From Pholiota molesta (Eukaryota; Basidiomycota; Agaricomycetes; Agaricales; Strophariaceae), in NCBI GenBank assembly GCA_014925825.1, contig JACGCK010000006.1, forward strand, positions 434,001 to 498,000: a stretch of DNA of 64,000 bases, given 5' to 3'. Positions 21,777-32,372 of the stretch are shown piece after piece. The notes beneath the pieces were generated by a model. The model ran no database searches, was not told where the DNA came from, and saw only the letters and a list, made by a program, of their open reading frames with translations. A program made the position numbers and the translations under genes. Each line of letters starts with the position of its first letter. Within the stretch, counting starts at the first letter, position 1.

Positions 21777-24293
21777 ATGCCCGAATTAGACAACAGAAAG
21801 TCAAGTACTGGGGCGTCGTCCATCTGGGATCAACTCGTATTTTTTTGTTCCTTTTACACGACGCTCACTCACTTACCGCGAATGTTTCTGACAGCCAAGC
21901 CTTGATGTTACTCCCTACCCGGTAGGGGCTCGATCCAGCCTCCTCGCAACCCTCACTCCTAAGGTCCGTATTACTGTATATTTTGCCTATGTACTTTTCA
22001 GTCAGCTCAAAGCAACCTTAGTATTCGTTTTCGGCAGACCCACGGGATTGGGGTTCTTCTCTATCACCAGACCTCATCGAATCCGATGATGAGCAATATA
22101 CGCCTTCGAAGGGCTATAACTATCAAAAACGGAGAACCGTCAGCATTTCTGCTCGAGGTGCTGCAAATACTGGGTTCCTTTCTGTGCTTCTGGCTGGTTT
22201 CCTCGCGCTGTTGTAAGTCTTTACGACACACTCCACCCCACATTTATGTTCATAATCGTGGCTTGGATAGCATTGGCTATCCCGTGATTACATTTTACGA
22301 TCCAGATTACCTGCCAAAACTTCGTGGTAATACAAATGCAACAGGACAAGTACCACAAATAATTGGAAACTTCGGTCTTATCGACCAAGATACTCCTAAA
22401 TCCGCCTATACGATTGCTTCACGGGCTGATGGTCATACACCACTGCAACTAATATTCTCCGATGAATTCAATAAAGATGGTAGGTCATTTTATCCTGGTG
22501 ACGATCCTTACTGGGAAGCGGTTGACCTGCATTACTGGGTAAGTTAAAATTTTAAACGCTTCTAAATTTCTTACCTTAAATCATTTTCGAGGCCACGGAT
22601 AATTTGGAATGGTACGACCCGGAAGCTATCACGACACAGAATGGCTCTTTAGTCATTACACTATCTCAGAAAGATACTCATGGACTAAATTACGAAGGGG
22701 GTATGTTCCAACTGCTTTCATCAAACTTTAATTGATACTAACGAATGTTTAGGGCTTGTATCAACTTGGTCAGTTTACCCTTTCTTTTTTTTTAATGAAG
22801 AACGCATTTGACACTGCTTCATTCACCTACAGGAATAAGTTCTGCTTCACAGGCGGCTACGTTGAAGTCAATGTTGAACTACCCGGTGCAAATAATGTTC
22901 TAGGATTTTGGCCTGCTATTTGGGCAGTTGGAAATCTTGGACGAGCAGGCTACGGCGCATCGCTTGAAGGTATAGTGCGTATAGTCTCGCTTCATTATCG
23001 CAATACTACTTCGTTGATACCCGTGATTACAGTGGCCATATTCGTACGACAGCTGTGATATTGGGACTGTTGCCAATCAGAGTGTAAATGGTCTCCCAGC
23101 CGCAGCAACAATGGGTGGGGACCCTTCCAAAGGCGGTGTCCTTTCCTATTTACCTGGCCAACGGTTATCTCGATGTACCTGCCCAGGAGAAGATCATCCA
23201 GGTCCAAAACATTCAGATGGAATGTATGTCGGACGATCAGCTCCAGAAATAGATGTATTCGAGGCTCAGGTGTGTAGAATGTTCATGATATACAATGTTT
23301 GTTTTTCACTATTTCCAAGATCGACAAAGATACTCTCCGTGGAGAGGTCTCTCAGTCAGCCCAATGGGCGGTAAGTAAGACATTCAAATAAGAACTTCGC
23401 TTCGTGACTTACGAACGGCTTTGGAACGACTAGCCCTTTGATGCGGGATATATCTGGAATAACTCGTCCGACAACATGATTTTGTATAACCCTAACAGTT
23501 ACCTTAATTCTTTCATTGGAACTGCGACTCAGCAAGCCACCTCAGTGGTTACCCAAACCGATTCTGGCTGTTATGAATTAGAAGGGGGTTGTTATTCTAT
23601 TTATGGTTTTGAGGTATGCGAGTCTTCTGTATTCTTTTCTCGATCTGACTTTGATGGGTAGTATCAACCTGGTAAATCACCACACTTCCAAGTTTAAGAG
23701 ATATATGATGCTTTGACTAAACACATATCTATATAGGCTTTGACAACGGAGTAATTGATTTTCTTCTGAATACTTTCGCCGTTATGCTAACCGAAGGTGT
23801 AGTATATTACTTGGATATCAAGTGGCCAACCTTCTTGGACTTTGAAAAGCCCCGGAATGGGCCCTGATGCGAACGTGGAAATCAGTGCCAGGCCTGTTTC
23901 ACAAGAACCTATGGTGCAGTGATGTGTATCTCTGCCTTTTCTGCCTGCCGATTACTCACTCGCTACGGGACTTCCAGTATCTAATCATGAACCTAGGAAT
24001 GTCAAGAAGTTTCGGCATCGTCGACCTCGATCATTTAACATTTCCTTCACATATGAAGGTGGATTATATCAGAGTATACCAGCCGAAGAATGCGATCAAC
24101 ATTGGATGTGATCCAAAGGACTTCCCAACGAAAAATTATATCGCACAGTGCGTCTATAAGCCATTTGCATTTCCAATGTTTGTCCATGACGATATACAGA
24201 CATATCGAAGCGTATACAAATCCAAATTTGACTACTTGGGTCAATGATTATCATCAATCATGGCCCAAGAACTCGTTCCTTGGACAGTGTTGA
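21777..24293 (+). CDS. KRE6: Beta-glucan synthesis-associated protein KRE6/SKN1 (GH16 fold)
   Basis: Type II membrane glycoprotein required for beta-1,6-glucan in the fungal cell wall. The ATG at 21777 opens [20 protein letters not shown]; two introns later [20 protein letters not shown] leads into a single transmembrane anchor ([20 protein letters not shown]). The lumenal GH16-like domain shows [52 protein letters not shown], the catalytic-type EIDVFEAQ motif (E-x-D-x2-E), [20 protein letters not shown] and the family C-terminus [18 protein letters not shown]. At least 12 exons; all junctions I checked keep frame, including the intron that splits GFDNG from YITWISSGQ. It is downstream of and collinear with the GTPBP1-like gene (162 bp gap) and converges on the CBM1 gene. 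Confidence 0.92.
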
Positions 24294-24491
24294 TTCCTTG
24301 TGCCCTCTGTTATACCCTGTTCTGTATCTACAACGTTCGTATGACTTTGAACTTTTACCGACGCTATAATATTCGTTTGACTATCCTCATTTATTTCGTG
24401 TCATGGCCTAATTCAACTCTTATCGCTCGCGGTGCAATCGCAGTGTATGGCAGTGTCTTTTGACATGAACACTAACTTTATCCCCAAATAC

Positions 24492-25372
24492 CTAACATAA
24501 ACATGGCAAATGTATCGTCTGCAATGTGCAACTCTGGCCTGGAGGTGTGTCGTTGCCGTTTTGCAGATAAATGCTGTATATAGTTGACGAGCTCGTTGCG
24601 CAGGCAATGAAATTGAGCTGTCTGGGACTTGTTGTAATAATGGTATCGCCTTCCAAACCCCAGTCGGTTGTCGTCGCCGCCGTTCCGAAAGTAAGAGCCT
24701 GGTACGAAGCTGTTCCAGTGGTATTCAGGTTTAAGTAGAGTTTGGAACCATCAGCCTGGTTCAAAGAGATCGTTCCGCTGATGGTGAACAAGCCTGCTGA
24801 AGCTTCTGGTCCGAGGACGGGAACACCTCCTAAGAATGATTATGAGCATGCAATGTCGTTTTGGACAATGTGGAAAGCTCATTACCGCTGTTTTGTAAAT
24901 AGAAGTGATAGACGGGGTCTGAAACAGTACGAATTTGTGATCCTGTAGGAGTTGCTCCAGTTGTAGTTGTCGTAGCAGTTCCTGTAGTTGTCGCACTACT
25001 CGTTGTAATGCCAGTGGTTGTGGCACTGACACTAGAAGTGGTCGTAGTGCTAGTAGTTGTCGTCACTGTTGCAGCGCCAGGCAAGCATTGTGAATAGTCT
25101 AGATCAATGGGACCTTGAGATTTCCCGATCAGTAGATACCGTTGAAGTCATACAAGGATTGCTGTAGGTGCACGTATAACCTGCTACACAAGTCGTTGCG
25201 CCCGACCTTAATACAAACATTCAGCCCTTCAACAAGCCGAAAATTGGACGAAATTTTAGATTTACCATCCCTGACCTCCACATTGACCCCAGGCAGAAGA
25301 TTGGGCATTGACGCCTTGGGATACTAAGAAGCCGAAGGCGGAAGCTGCGAGCAATATTGTGTTTGAGATCAT
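24492..25372 (-). CDS. Secreted protein with N-terminal CBM1 and an orphan C-terminal domain
   Basis: Four exons. The signal peptide is MISNTILLAASAFGFLVSQG. The mature N-terminus is a family 1 carbohydrate-binding module, the fungal cellulose-binding fold: SSAWGQCGGQGW, then SGATTCVAGYTCTYSNPYYS and QCLPG supply the conserved Gln/Cys/Tyr pattern across two introns. A long Thr/Ser linker (about 45 residues, encoded around 24960-25060) follows, then a domain of about 120 residues with SDPVYHFYLQNSGG, GPEASAGLFTISGTISLNQA and an almost repeated closing phrase YSIYLQNGNDTPPGQSC. I do not know this domain; the YxFYLQN/YSIYLQN repetition suggests a two-part beta fold. Stop TAG at 24492. Role: presumably binds plant cell-wall cellulose; no catalytic motif is visible. 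Confidence 0.85.
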
Positions 25373-27049
25373 GGCGAAATTGTAGTTCGAGCGTACTTAG
25401 TTTGGGTCCTTTATATATGCAGACATTCGCCGGATCTAAACTGGACAATTTCCGCTTCAATTTAGTGTCATGGGGGTATATTAACTTGGACGGTCTTTGA
25501 GTAGGATGTTCCAAGGGTTTTTGTCGGCATGATTCTTAGAAGCACATGAAGAAAATAGCTTGAAAATAGCATGTATAATAATAATGTCGGTCTATTTTTT
25601 CTCAGTTCTTACGGCAGTTTTGCGGACTCGGAAATATTTCTAAGTTCTATATCTTATCGTGGTAATTATTGCCCGTCTGTAATCACAGATTTCTTTATTT
25701 TCTGACCTGTCAAGATACTTAGTGTTTATTTATAGACCGGATCAAAGCACCCTTTCAGCCTCCGTCCTGGGTGCCTTGATGGCAGTTCCTCAGACTCTAA
25801 TTCCAACCACGATGATCACGATCAAGTGTTAAAGGCTTGTTGCAGACGCTTGCCTACGCTCATCCATCGGTGCACTACATTTCTTGCACGACATCAACAC
25901 CCAATTTTCTTCATTTCCTCTGACCTTCGCGAAGATCCGTGGCAATTGTGGGCGTTCTGATATTCGGCCTCCTACGGGCATTTGCCAGGTGTAATATTCT
26001 AGTTGAACGGTGAGAAGATCTTCTTTCAATGATCTACAAAGCTCATTCTGTGAGAAACTGCGAGAAAGTTGTAGTCTCTATCAAACTACATCACATTCCT
26101 CCTTACCTCATGTTCGTTTTTGAACAAGAGACCTCTTCTTATTATTATTCAATCAGGTCTTTCTGCTGCAATTTGCCATGTCTAGTTAATGTCGGCTCGC
26201 ACGTTGTCCAGAAAACAACCTTGTTGGCACCGTCTCGAGTTCGGGTGCAATCGACAAAATGACCGTGTAAGCATTTTGTCATACTTATAGGTACGCTCCT
26301 CATGCCGCTGAGTCGACAGATAGACATGTCCATTCTGATTATCATCACAAATCTCATGCTAGTTGCGATCAAAAAGGATGTGGCTTGCGAAATGCGTTCG
26401 TTTCTCCACACGAATTACCCAGGTAATTTGAGCGCGGCAGTATCGAATCAGCACCGTATTAACTCCAATGCTCAGATAACTTATCAGTTTAAGGGAAAAA
26501 TCACAACATGGTTCCATACATCAACTCAACACCTTGTCATTCGCCGGCATTAATCTTCCCCTGAAGCTTGAAACTTGAAGGCTTGGAAGTTTGAAACATC
26601 GTTGGAATTGATTACCCCATCCAAATATTTGTAATTATTCTACTTCTCTGTGAACACTCGTCGAATTCTTCACAACTTGCCAGAAGTACAATGCGAGGTC
26701 CGAATTGTTGATGTCAATTTCCACCATGAACTCAACATGGATCACGACATACATGCAAATACCGTTCCAGTGCGCTGGTTTTTTTAAACAGGCGATCTAC
26801 TCCGGCAACAATTACTTTGACAGGGCCCCAAGTTCGATGACAATCAAATGTGCCATAAACATGAACGCAGCACCGTGTGCAGCACGCCGCGGCCTTTCTT
26901 ATATAACAGCGGGTACGCCTGGGTATGCGAGGGTTGTTCTCGTTCGTTATCACCGGATTTATCTATGCCACTACCAATACCAGTGGCTTTTGCTCATTTG
27001 TAGGTTGTAATTCCTCTACTAACTGTCCGCTCTGAACGTCTGCCGAAAG
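25373..27049. other. Intergenic, 1.7 kb, with possible gene remnant
   Basis: Upstream of the divergent CBM1 and DUF6533 genes. Most of it is AT-rich with no supported gene. On the minus strand, 25826-26420 contains two stretches that look protein-like and are listed separately. Confidence 0.4.
25829..26411 (-). pseudogene. Possible remnant or part of an unrecognised gene
   Basis: Two minus-strand pieces have amino-acid composition unlike random frames: MTKCLHGHFVDCTRTRDGA continuing into VVFWTTCEPTLTRHGKLQQK (about 26160-26290), and YYTWQMPVGGRISERPQLPR continuing into FAKVRGNEENWVLMSCKKCS (25860-25990), the latter with a C-x2-C pair. A short intron could join them, but I could find no credible start or further exons within 600 bp upstream. 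I do not recognise the family. It could be a decayed gene, a short lineage-specific gene, or chance. Confidence 0.25.
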
Positions 27050-28840
27050 ATTGGGCAATTACGAGTTTCATACATCTAACTATGTCATGTTGGTGTATGA
27101 CCACAGTGAGTCTTCGGCTTCGTGTAATATTTCAACTTGTACTAAAAATGTATCTTTGTTAGTGCTAACTTTTGGAGAAGAGGTTTGTTTTTTTTAGCAC
27201 TTCAGTGCTCTTCCAGTTTGCTGGACCATTATTTTCTACTGATCTTTGATATAAATCAGGTCGACAAGATATGGTCTCGCCAATTTACACTTCCTACGCT
27301 ACTTTTTTATCTCAATCGTTATGTCACGCATCTACAATACATCGTGATTCAAGTTGGTAAGGTCTCTTTTTCTGTGTCTGGTATTATGAGCCAAGTAGAG
27401 CTAATGCGTGTCTTACCAGCTTTCCATGAAACGACCTGGTCAGACTCCGTAAGTGATTTAGTCAATTTCAGGTGCAGAAGCAAATCAAAAGAAGCTAACC
27501 CAAAAATCTTAGATGTGCGTCAATTTCAGATATAGAATTATGCGTTTTATTCAGAGTTGGAATCCATCCAGGTGTCGTCGTTATGTAAAATTTGCGGGGG
27601 CATCCACAACATCACTCGTTGCAGGTAAGTATTCCGCTTGTTATACCGGTCCGTTTCTCGGCTAATGAGTGTGTTTTCAGTTGCAGAATGTTAGTCATTG
27701 ATTTTCACCATCCTCTCTGCTCTTTTAAAGCATTTAAACCAGTGGTCATGATTCTACGAGTATATGCTCTCTATTTGGGCAACAAATATATCTTGGCGTT
27801 CTTGCTGTCAGTGCTCACTGGCCAGGTTATTGTATCAGGCTGGGCGGTGCATAATGGCATGCGTGAGTATATGGATTTATTGATGCAATTCCCAGAATCT
27901 CATCTTTTTGAAGGCGTACCACAACCAGCGGGATTCCCAGGTGAAGCTTGTTCTACAGTATTTTAAATTGAACGATGTATTCAAAGAAGACTATTAATCG
28001 AGGTTGCGTTCTCACTGGAAAGAATTCATTTTTCGGTAAGATATAACCCTCCTGCATTTTTGTCGTACATGTTTTTAATGGCCCATCATAGCTGCGCTTT
28101 GGGGTGCCCCACTAGTGACGGACGCATGCATTTTCGCTTTGACGCTGTGGAGGACTGCAAGATATATGCGCAAACATGGCCGGATGACGTGAGTCCATGC
28201 TCATTTTTTTTGCCCATTTTTTTTTTTTGACCGACACTAATATTTTACTTTTACCTATAATGGTTTCATTCCTATAGTGTAATGGAGCTTATGCTGAGGG
28301 ATGGAACATTATATTTCTTCACTATCTTTGGTGTCAATTTGATGAACACTCTCATTTATTTTGTAAGCGGGGGTATCTTGAAATGGCAGATGGCATCAGT
28401 AACAGGAAATCTTTCTTCAGCTGGCTTTAGGAGATTTGAAGGCCGTGGGCGCTAGGTAAGGATTTATTTTGAAATCTCTAGGTCGCAACGAGCTGAAATC
28501 GATTTACTCTAGCTTCAGCCAAATCTTGACGTCAATTCTGATCTCCCGCCTTCAGCTCAACCTTCGATATGTAGGAGCTAACTCTCGTGTCATTGGGTCA
28601 AAAGTGCCGCCCACAGAGCCTTTCTATGCCAAGACAAATACGGGCCTTCCCTCTACGATCATGCTATTTGACTCTGTGAACAGTGTGTCCAACAGTGGGA
28701 CTGACATGATTTCCGATGGAGTTACGTTCTTTACTGTCGGTAATCTGGGTGGGGAGCTCGGTCATTCAGACGACAACATGGGCTCCCAAAACTCTTTGCC
28801 TAGAGGAGAGGAGATATGTTTAACTCAATTGGGGAGGTGA
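27050..28840 (+). CDS. DUF6533-type multi-spanning membrane protein (5' end unresolved)
   Basis: Agaricomycete-expanded family of about seven-helix membrane proteins of unknown function. The DUF6533 signature runs across short exons: GNYEFHTSNYVMLVYDH, MLTFGEEVDKIWSRQF, LLFYLNRYVTHLQYIVIQV. Later exons give VVMILRVYALYLGNKYILAF, QVIVSGWAVHNGMR, GAPLVTDACIFALTLWRTAR, then an intron-interrupted helix ending FSQILTSILISRLQLNLRY. The cytosolic tail ends with FTVGNLGGELGHSDDNMGSQ, like other members. The first exon in frame has a TGA just upstream and no ATG, so either a short upstream exon is spliced in (an AAAG acceptor lies at about 27049) or translation starts at the internal Met near 27087. 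Not linked to a known pathway. Confidence 0.75.
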
Positions 28841-29219
28841 AAACATCCCAGCTCCAAAATTTATGACGTTGTATTTTTATTGGGCACGGAGTCATCATAT
28901 ATGTCGAATGTTACTTTGCATCTCCTACGGTATACACAATGTCGAGCTCGAGGAAGATTCAAATAGACTCAACTCAGTCTCGGAATCAATTATTTGGGAA
29001 AGGATGCCAAGGATGATGCTCGTACTTTTTACACACTTACGGGACCTGGCTCGCTGAGATGCGTGTCACTGTCTTACTCTAACTTATTCAAAGCGAACAC
29101 TTCCCCGGAGAAACGTAGGGATCAGCTGAGGCAACTGCGCCTTTGATTTTACTGTGCTCCCAAGTTCTGGTCACCTGTGGCTGTCCGACTACTACCGGGC
29201 AACTTATAAACAACATGTC
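28841..29219. other. Intergenic, 379 bp
   Basis: Between two plus-strand genes; should contain the chitinase promoter. Nothing else recognised. Confidence 0.4.
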
Positions 29220-31004
29220 ATGTCCTCGCCTTCGTACCACCCACTTCCCCGCTCTGAACCCAACGAGAGACTCCCACAACGCCTTGCTCACCTAGATTCT
29301 GACGAATTTGAACCTCAAGGAAGTCCCCAGTGTTTACACTTCGCCGGATTCTCCTAGTAGTCTTTCTCATCGTCGTCGCTTTCGTCTTTTACAAGGCTGG
29401 ACAATTTTCTGTCCGACCCCACGCGCCTACGTCAGAACCTCCCAAAGCGCCACAAGCGCCTCAAAATCCACTTCCAGAAAAAGATCGTCCGTGTTCCGGT
29501 GAAGATTCTACGATGCCTTGTGACGGAAAATACAGTGTTGGATAGTGCGTACAGGCTGACTCTAGCCTTTCTCTTTGCTGAACAGCAAGACTGATTATGC
29601 CTTCTGCTTGTATAGTTTCGTCAATTGGTGACCTCATTTGACGTCAGTGTTCTCGGATCGAGCTAACTCAAGCTAAGGGGCATCTATGGGCGGAAATTTC
29701 CGCCTTCCCTCATCCCAGCGAAGGATCTGACGTACGTTTGCCTTTTTCTTCCTCCAATTTACTACTTATACTTGGGCTCGCCCAGCCATATCTTATATGC
29801 ATTCGCGAACGTAAAACCCGATAGTGGCGAAGTCTATTTATCTGATCTTTGGGCTGACCAGGACATTCACTACCCAGGAGATTCATGGAATGATGTCGGA
29901 ACCAACCTCTATGGAAACTTCAAGGCCATTTATAACCTCAAGAAAGAGCATCGGCACCTCAAAGTCCTTCTAAGTATTGGAGGATGGACATATTCGCCCT
30001 CTTTCCATCCTGTCGTCGTAAATCCTGCCCTACGCGCGAAGTTTGTCGAGAGTTCGATCAAACTCGTCGAAGATTACGGTTTGGACGGCTTGGATGTCGA
30101 CTATGAATATCCAACCAACAACGATCAAGCGCTCGGTTACGTCTCACTGTTGGCGGAGATGCGAGAAGCACTTGACAAACAAGCTACAAAGAAGGGATCT
30201 GGTTGCAAGTTCCTCCTTACGGTATGCAATGCAGAGAATGAACTATGAGCTATTCATCGATTACTTAACTTTTCTTAGATTGCCGCCCCTTGTGGCCCAG
30301 ACAATTATAACAAACTCCATGTCGCAGCGATGGACAAGTCCCTTGATTTTTGGAATTTGATGGCCTACGATTTTTGTGCGTAACGGCAGTCGTTGACTCC
30401 GATTTGTACTTCTTAACTGACGTGGATATTAGCTGGGTCCTGGGATAGCGTTGCAAATCACCAAGCTAATATATATGGAGGTCCCATTAGCGCGTCCACC
30501 TCTGTCGACTACTATATATCGAAAGGTGTCAAGCGCGAGAAGCTTGTCCTTGGCATTCCTCTTTATGGCCGTTCTTTCCTCAATACTGAAGGACCTGGAA
30601 CATCTTACTCTGGGTTGGGTCCAGGAACTTGGGAGAACGGTGTATACGATTATCGCGTATTGCCCTTGCCTGGATCCAGCGTTCATGTGGATGAGAAAGC
30701 GATTGCAAGTTGGTCCCATAACTCGACAAAGAAGGAGATGATCAGCTTCGATAGTGAGGAGGTTGCTAAGCTGAAGGGCCAATACATCGAAAAGGAGAGT
30801 CTGGGGGGCAGCATGTTCTGGGAACTCAGCGGGGACAAGGGGTCAGCCAGAGAGGGAATGGAGACTGGTCCTGGTAAGGATCCACAGCCTGGAAACAGCC
30901 TTGTGGCCATCGTCAAGAGCGCTATGGGTGGGCTTGAGACTAGCAAGAATTGGCTGGAATATACCGATAGCAAATTCGATAATCTGAAGAAGGGTATGGC
31001 GTAG
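29220..31004 (+). CDS. Membrane-anchored GH18 chitinase
   Basis: Family 18 glycoside hydrolase that cleaves chitin, likely for wall remodelling. The ATG at 29220 ([20 protein letters not shown]) gives a Pro-rich cytosolic head; about 37 codons later the frame breaks by one base at 29328-29333, after which [20 protein letters not shown] forms a signal anchor without a cleavage site. The catalytic domain follows: [51 protein letters not shown], the active-site DGLDVDYE (D-x2-D-x-D-x-E), [28 protein letters not shown] and the conserved [12 protein letters not shown]. Five exons. The type II anchor is unusual for chitinases, which are normally secreted or GPI-linked. Without the first exon the frame would start at a GTG, so I prefer 29220. 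Confidence 0.87.
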
Positions 31005-31118
31005 ATCTAATGGACATTTGATATATGCATAGACTCTTCAATACAAGTAATACAGAAAAATAGATAGATATCAGTAACCTATTATGTACATCAACGGAAC
31101 ACGGTGCAGCCTCGCAGA

Positions 31119-32125
31119 TTATGGCAGGATTGGATGGTATGCACGATTACCAGCAGCCCATCTATGACCAGCATCTGCAGAGACACCTGTCAATATTACT
31201 GCGACTGCTACAAGGATGCTGAATATCCAAGCAATTGTATGGAGAACAAAGGCCGGGCCTTGATAGAAAGACTGTTATTTTTCTGACTCGAAGACAACGA
31301 GGTGGATAATTACCAGGGCGAGCGCGCTCAAAAGACGGATAGTCAGAAGTACGATATAGGTCTGTAATAATTCCAAATGATGTGATTTGTGAAACCGCTA
31401 GACGAAACAACCAGAAACAGTCAAAGAAGTTTAACGCAAGGTAAAATCCAAGCTCTTACCTGTCAGTAGAACCAATCCAGCCACAGCCCTCCATATCCTC
31501 CTCCTTCTCGAATGGGTGCTCACACCAAACAAGATAGCTATAAGTGAAACCGCAGCAAACCCGATGGCTATCTCGTCGAGATATCCAGCGGTGACCCACG
31601 CAGCGCAGAACGCTTTGTTTTCCTTCTCGCATCCGTCTTTTACGCTGTTTGGGAAGGGCCGACATTCATATTTCCGGTATGTGATTGTGCCATTGTCAGG
31701 CGAGGAACCAGGAAGCTCGGTGATGGCGAGCTCGCAGCGTTGGGTTAAGCCGTATGTCACCGTGATTTTGGTGTAGAGAATCTCATTGTAGTGGACAACG
31801 AGCCTAGAGAACAACTTGTGTACTGTTATACCTTGAGATATGAAAAATCTTCTGCGTACCAGTCTGGCCGAGTGGCGGAGATGACATTCTGCAATCCGAG
31901 ATGTGTTAGCGCCCGTTCTCGGTTAGGGGTATTGACGAACGAACAAGCGCAAGTATCACAGCTACTGCCGCAAAAGTGGTGTAGTATGAAGTCTTCCGCA
32001 TTGCAAGAGGCAAGATATTTTCGACTAAGATGCAAGTTAGTAGCAGAATCCAGACGCTGAAATAAAACGCAGTGCCCGCGAGCTGCGATTCGAGACGCAG
32101 TCGCACGTGTATGACAAAATGACAT
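31119..32125 (-). CDS. Basidiomycete four-helix membrane protein of unknown function
   Basis: Not a family I can name. The order is: a short basic start (MSFCHTRATASRIA), helix 1 (FYFSVWILLLTCILVENIL), helix 2 (YYTTFAAVAVILALV), an exon ending ISATRPDW, then LVVHYNEILYTKITVTYGL with Cys-containing lumenal segment (CELAITEL, YECRPFPNSVKDGCEKENKA), helix 3 (DEIAIGFAAVSLIAILFGVS), a basic loop HSRRRRIW, and helix 4 (FVLHTIAWIFSILVAVAVIL) followed by TGVSADAGHRWAAGNRAYHP and stop at 31119. The layout (four helices, Cys-bearing first loop, W-x-VVHYNEIL motif) resembles claudin/SUR7-like tetraspans. The frame between the start and helix 1 (around 32080-32095) does not connect cleanly; one base appears to be gained or two lost. 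It converges on the chitinase. Confidence 0.62.
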
Positions 32126-32372
32126 CACAAAGTTCTGTATCGGGCGAGGCATGCACATACGCGAGAGGCTTTGAACGTCTCGATTCTCAATTAAATAAAC
32201 AAATGACCAATAGATGATGTACAGACGACGATTGCTGGACATCGGAATAAAAACGACCAGCTACCATTAATATAAGTAGGTCTGCATACGGCTAAATTGT
32301 CTGTGCACTCATACTAGCCTGGATTCATACTCACAACCTCAAATAAAATAACCTTGCGTATCATTACTTACA

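Noticed and set aside
18879..31004. Secondary-metabolite or CAZyme gene cluster
   Set aside because: Wall-related genes (KRE6, CBM1, chitinase) are interspersed with unrelated genes, on both strands, with no shared regulator visible.
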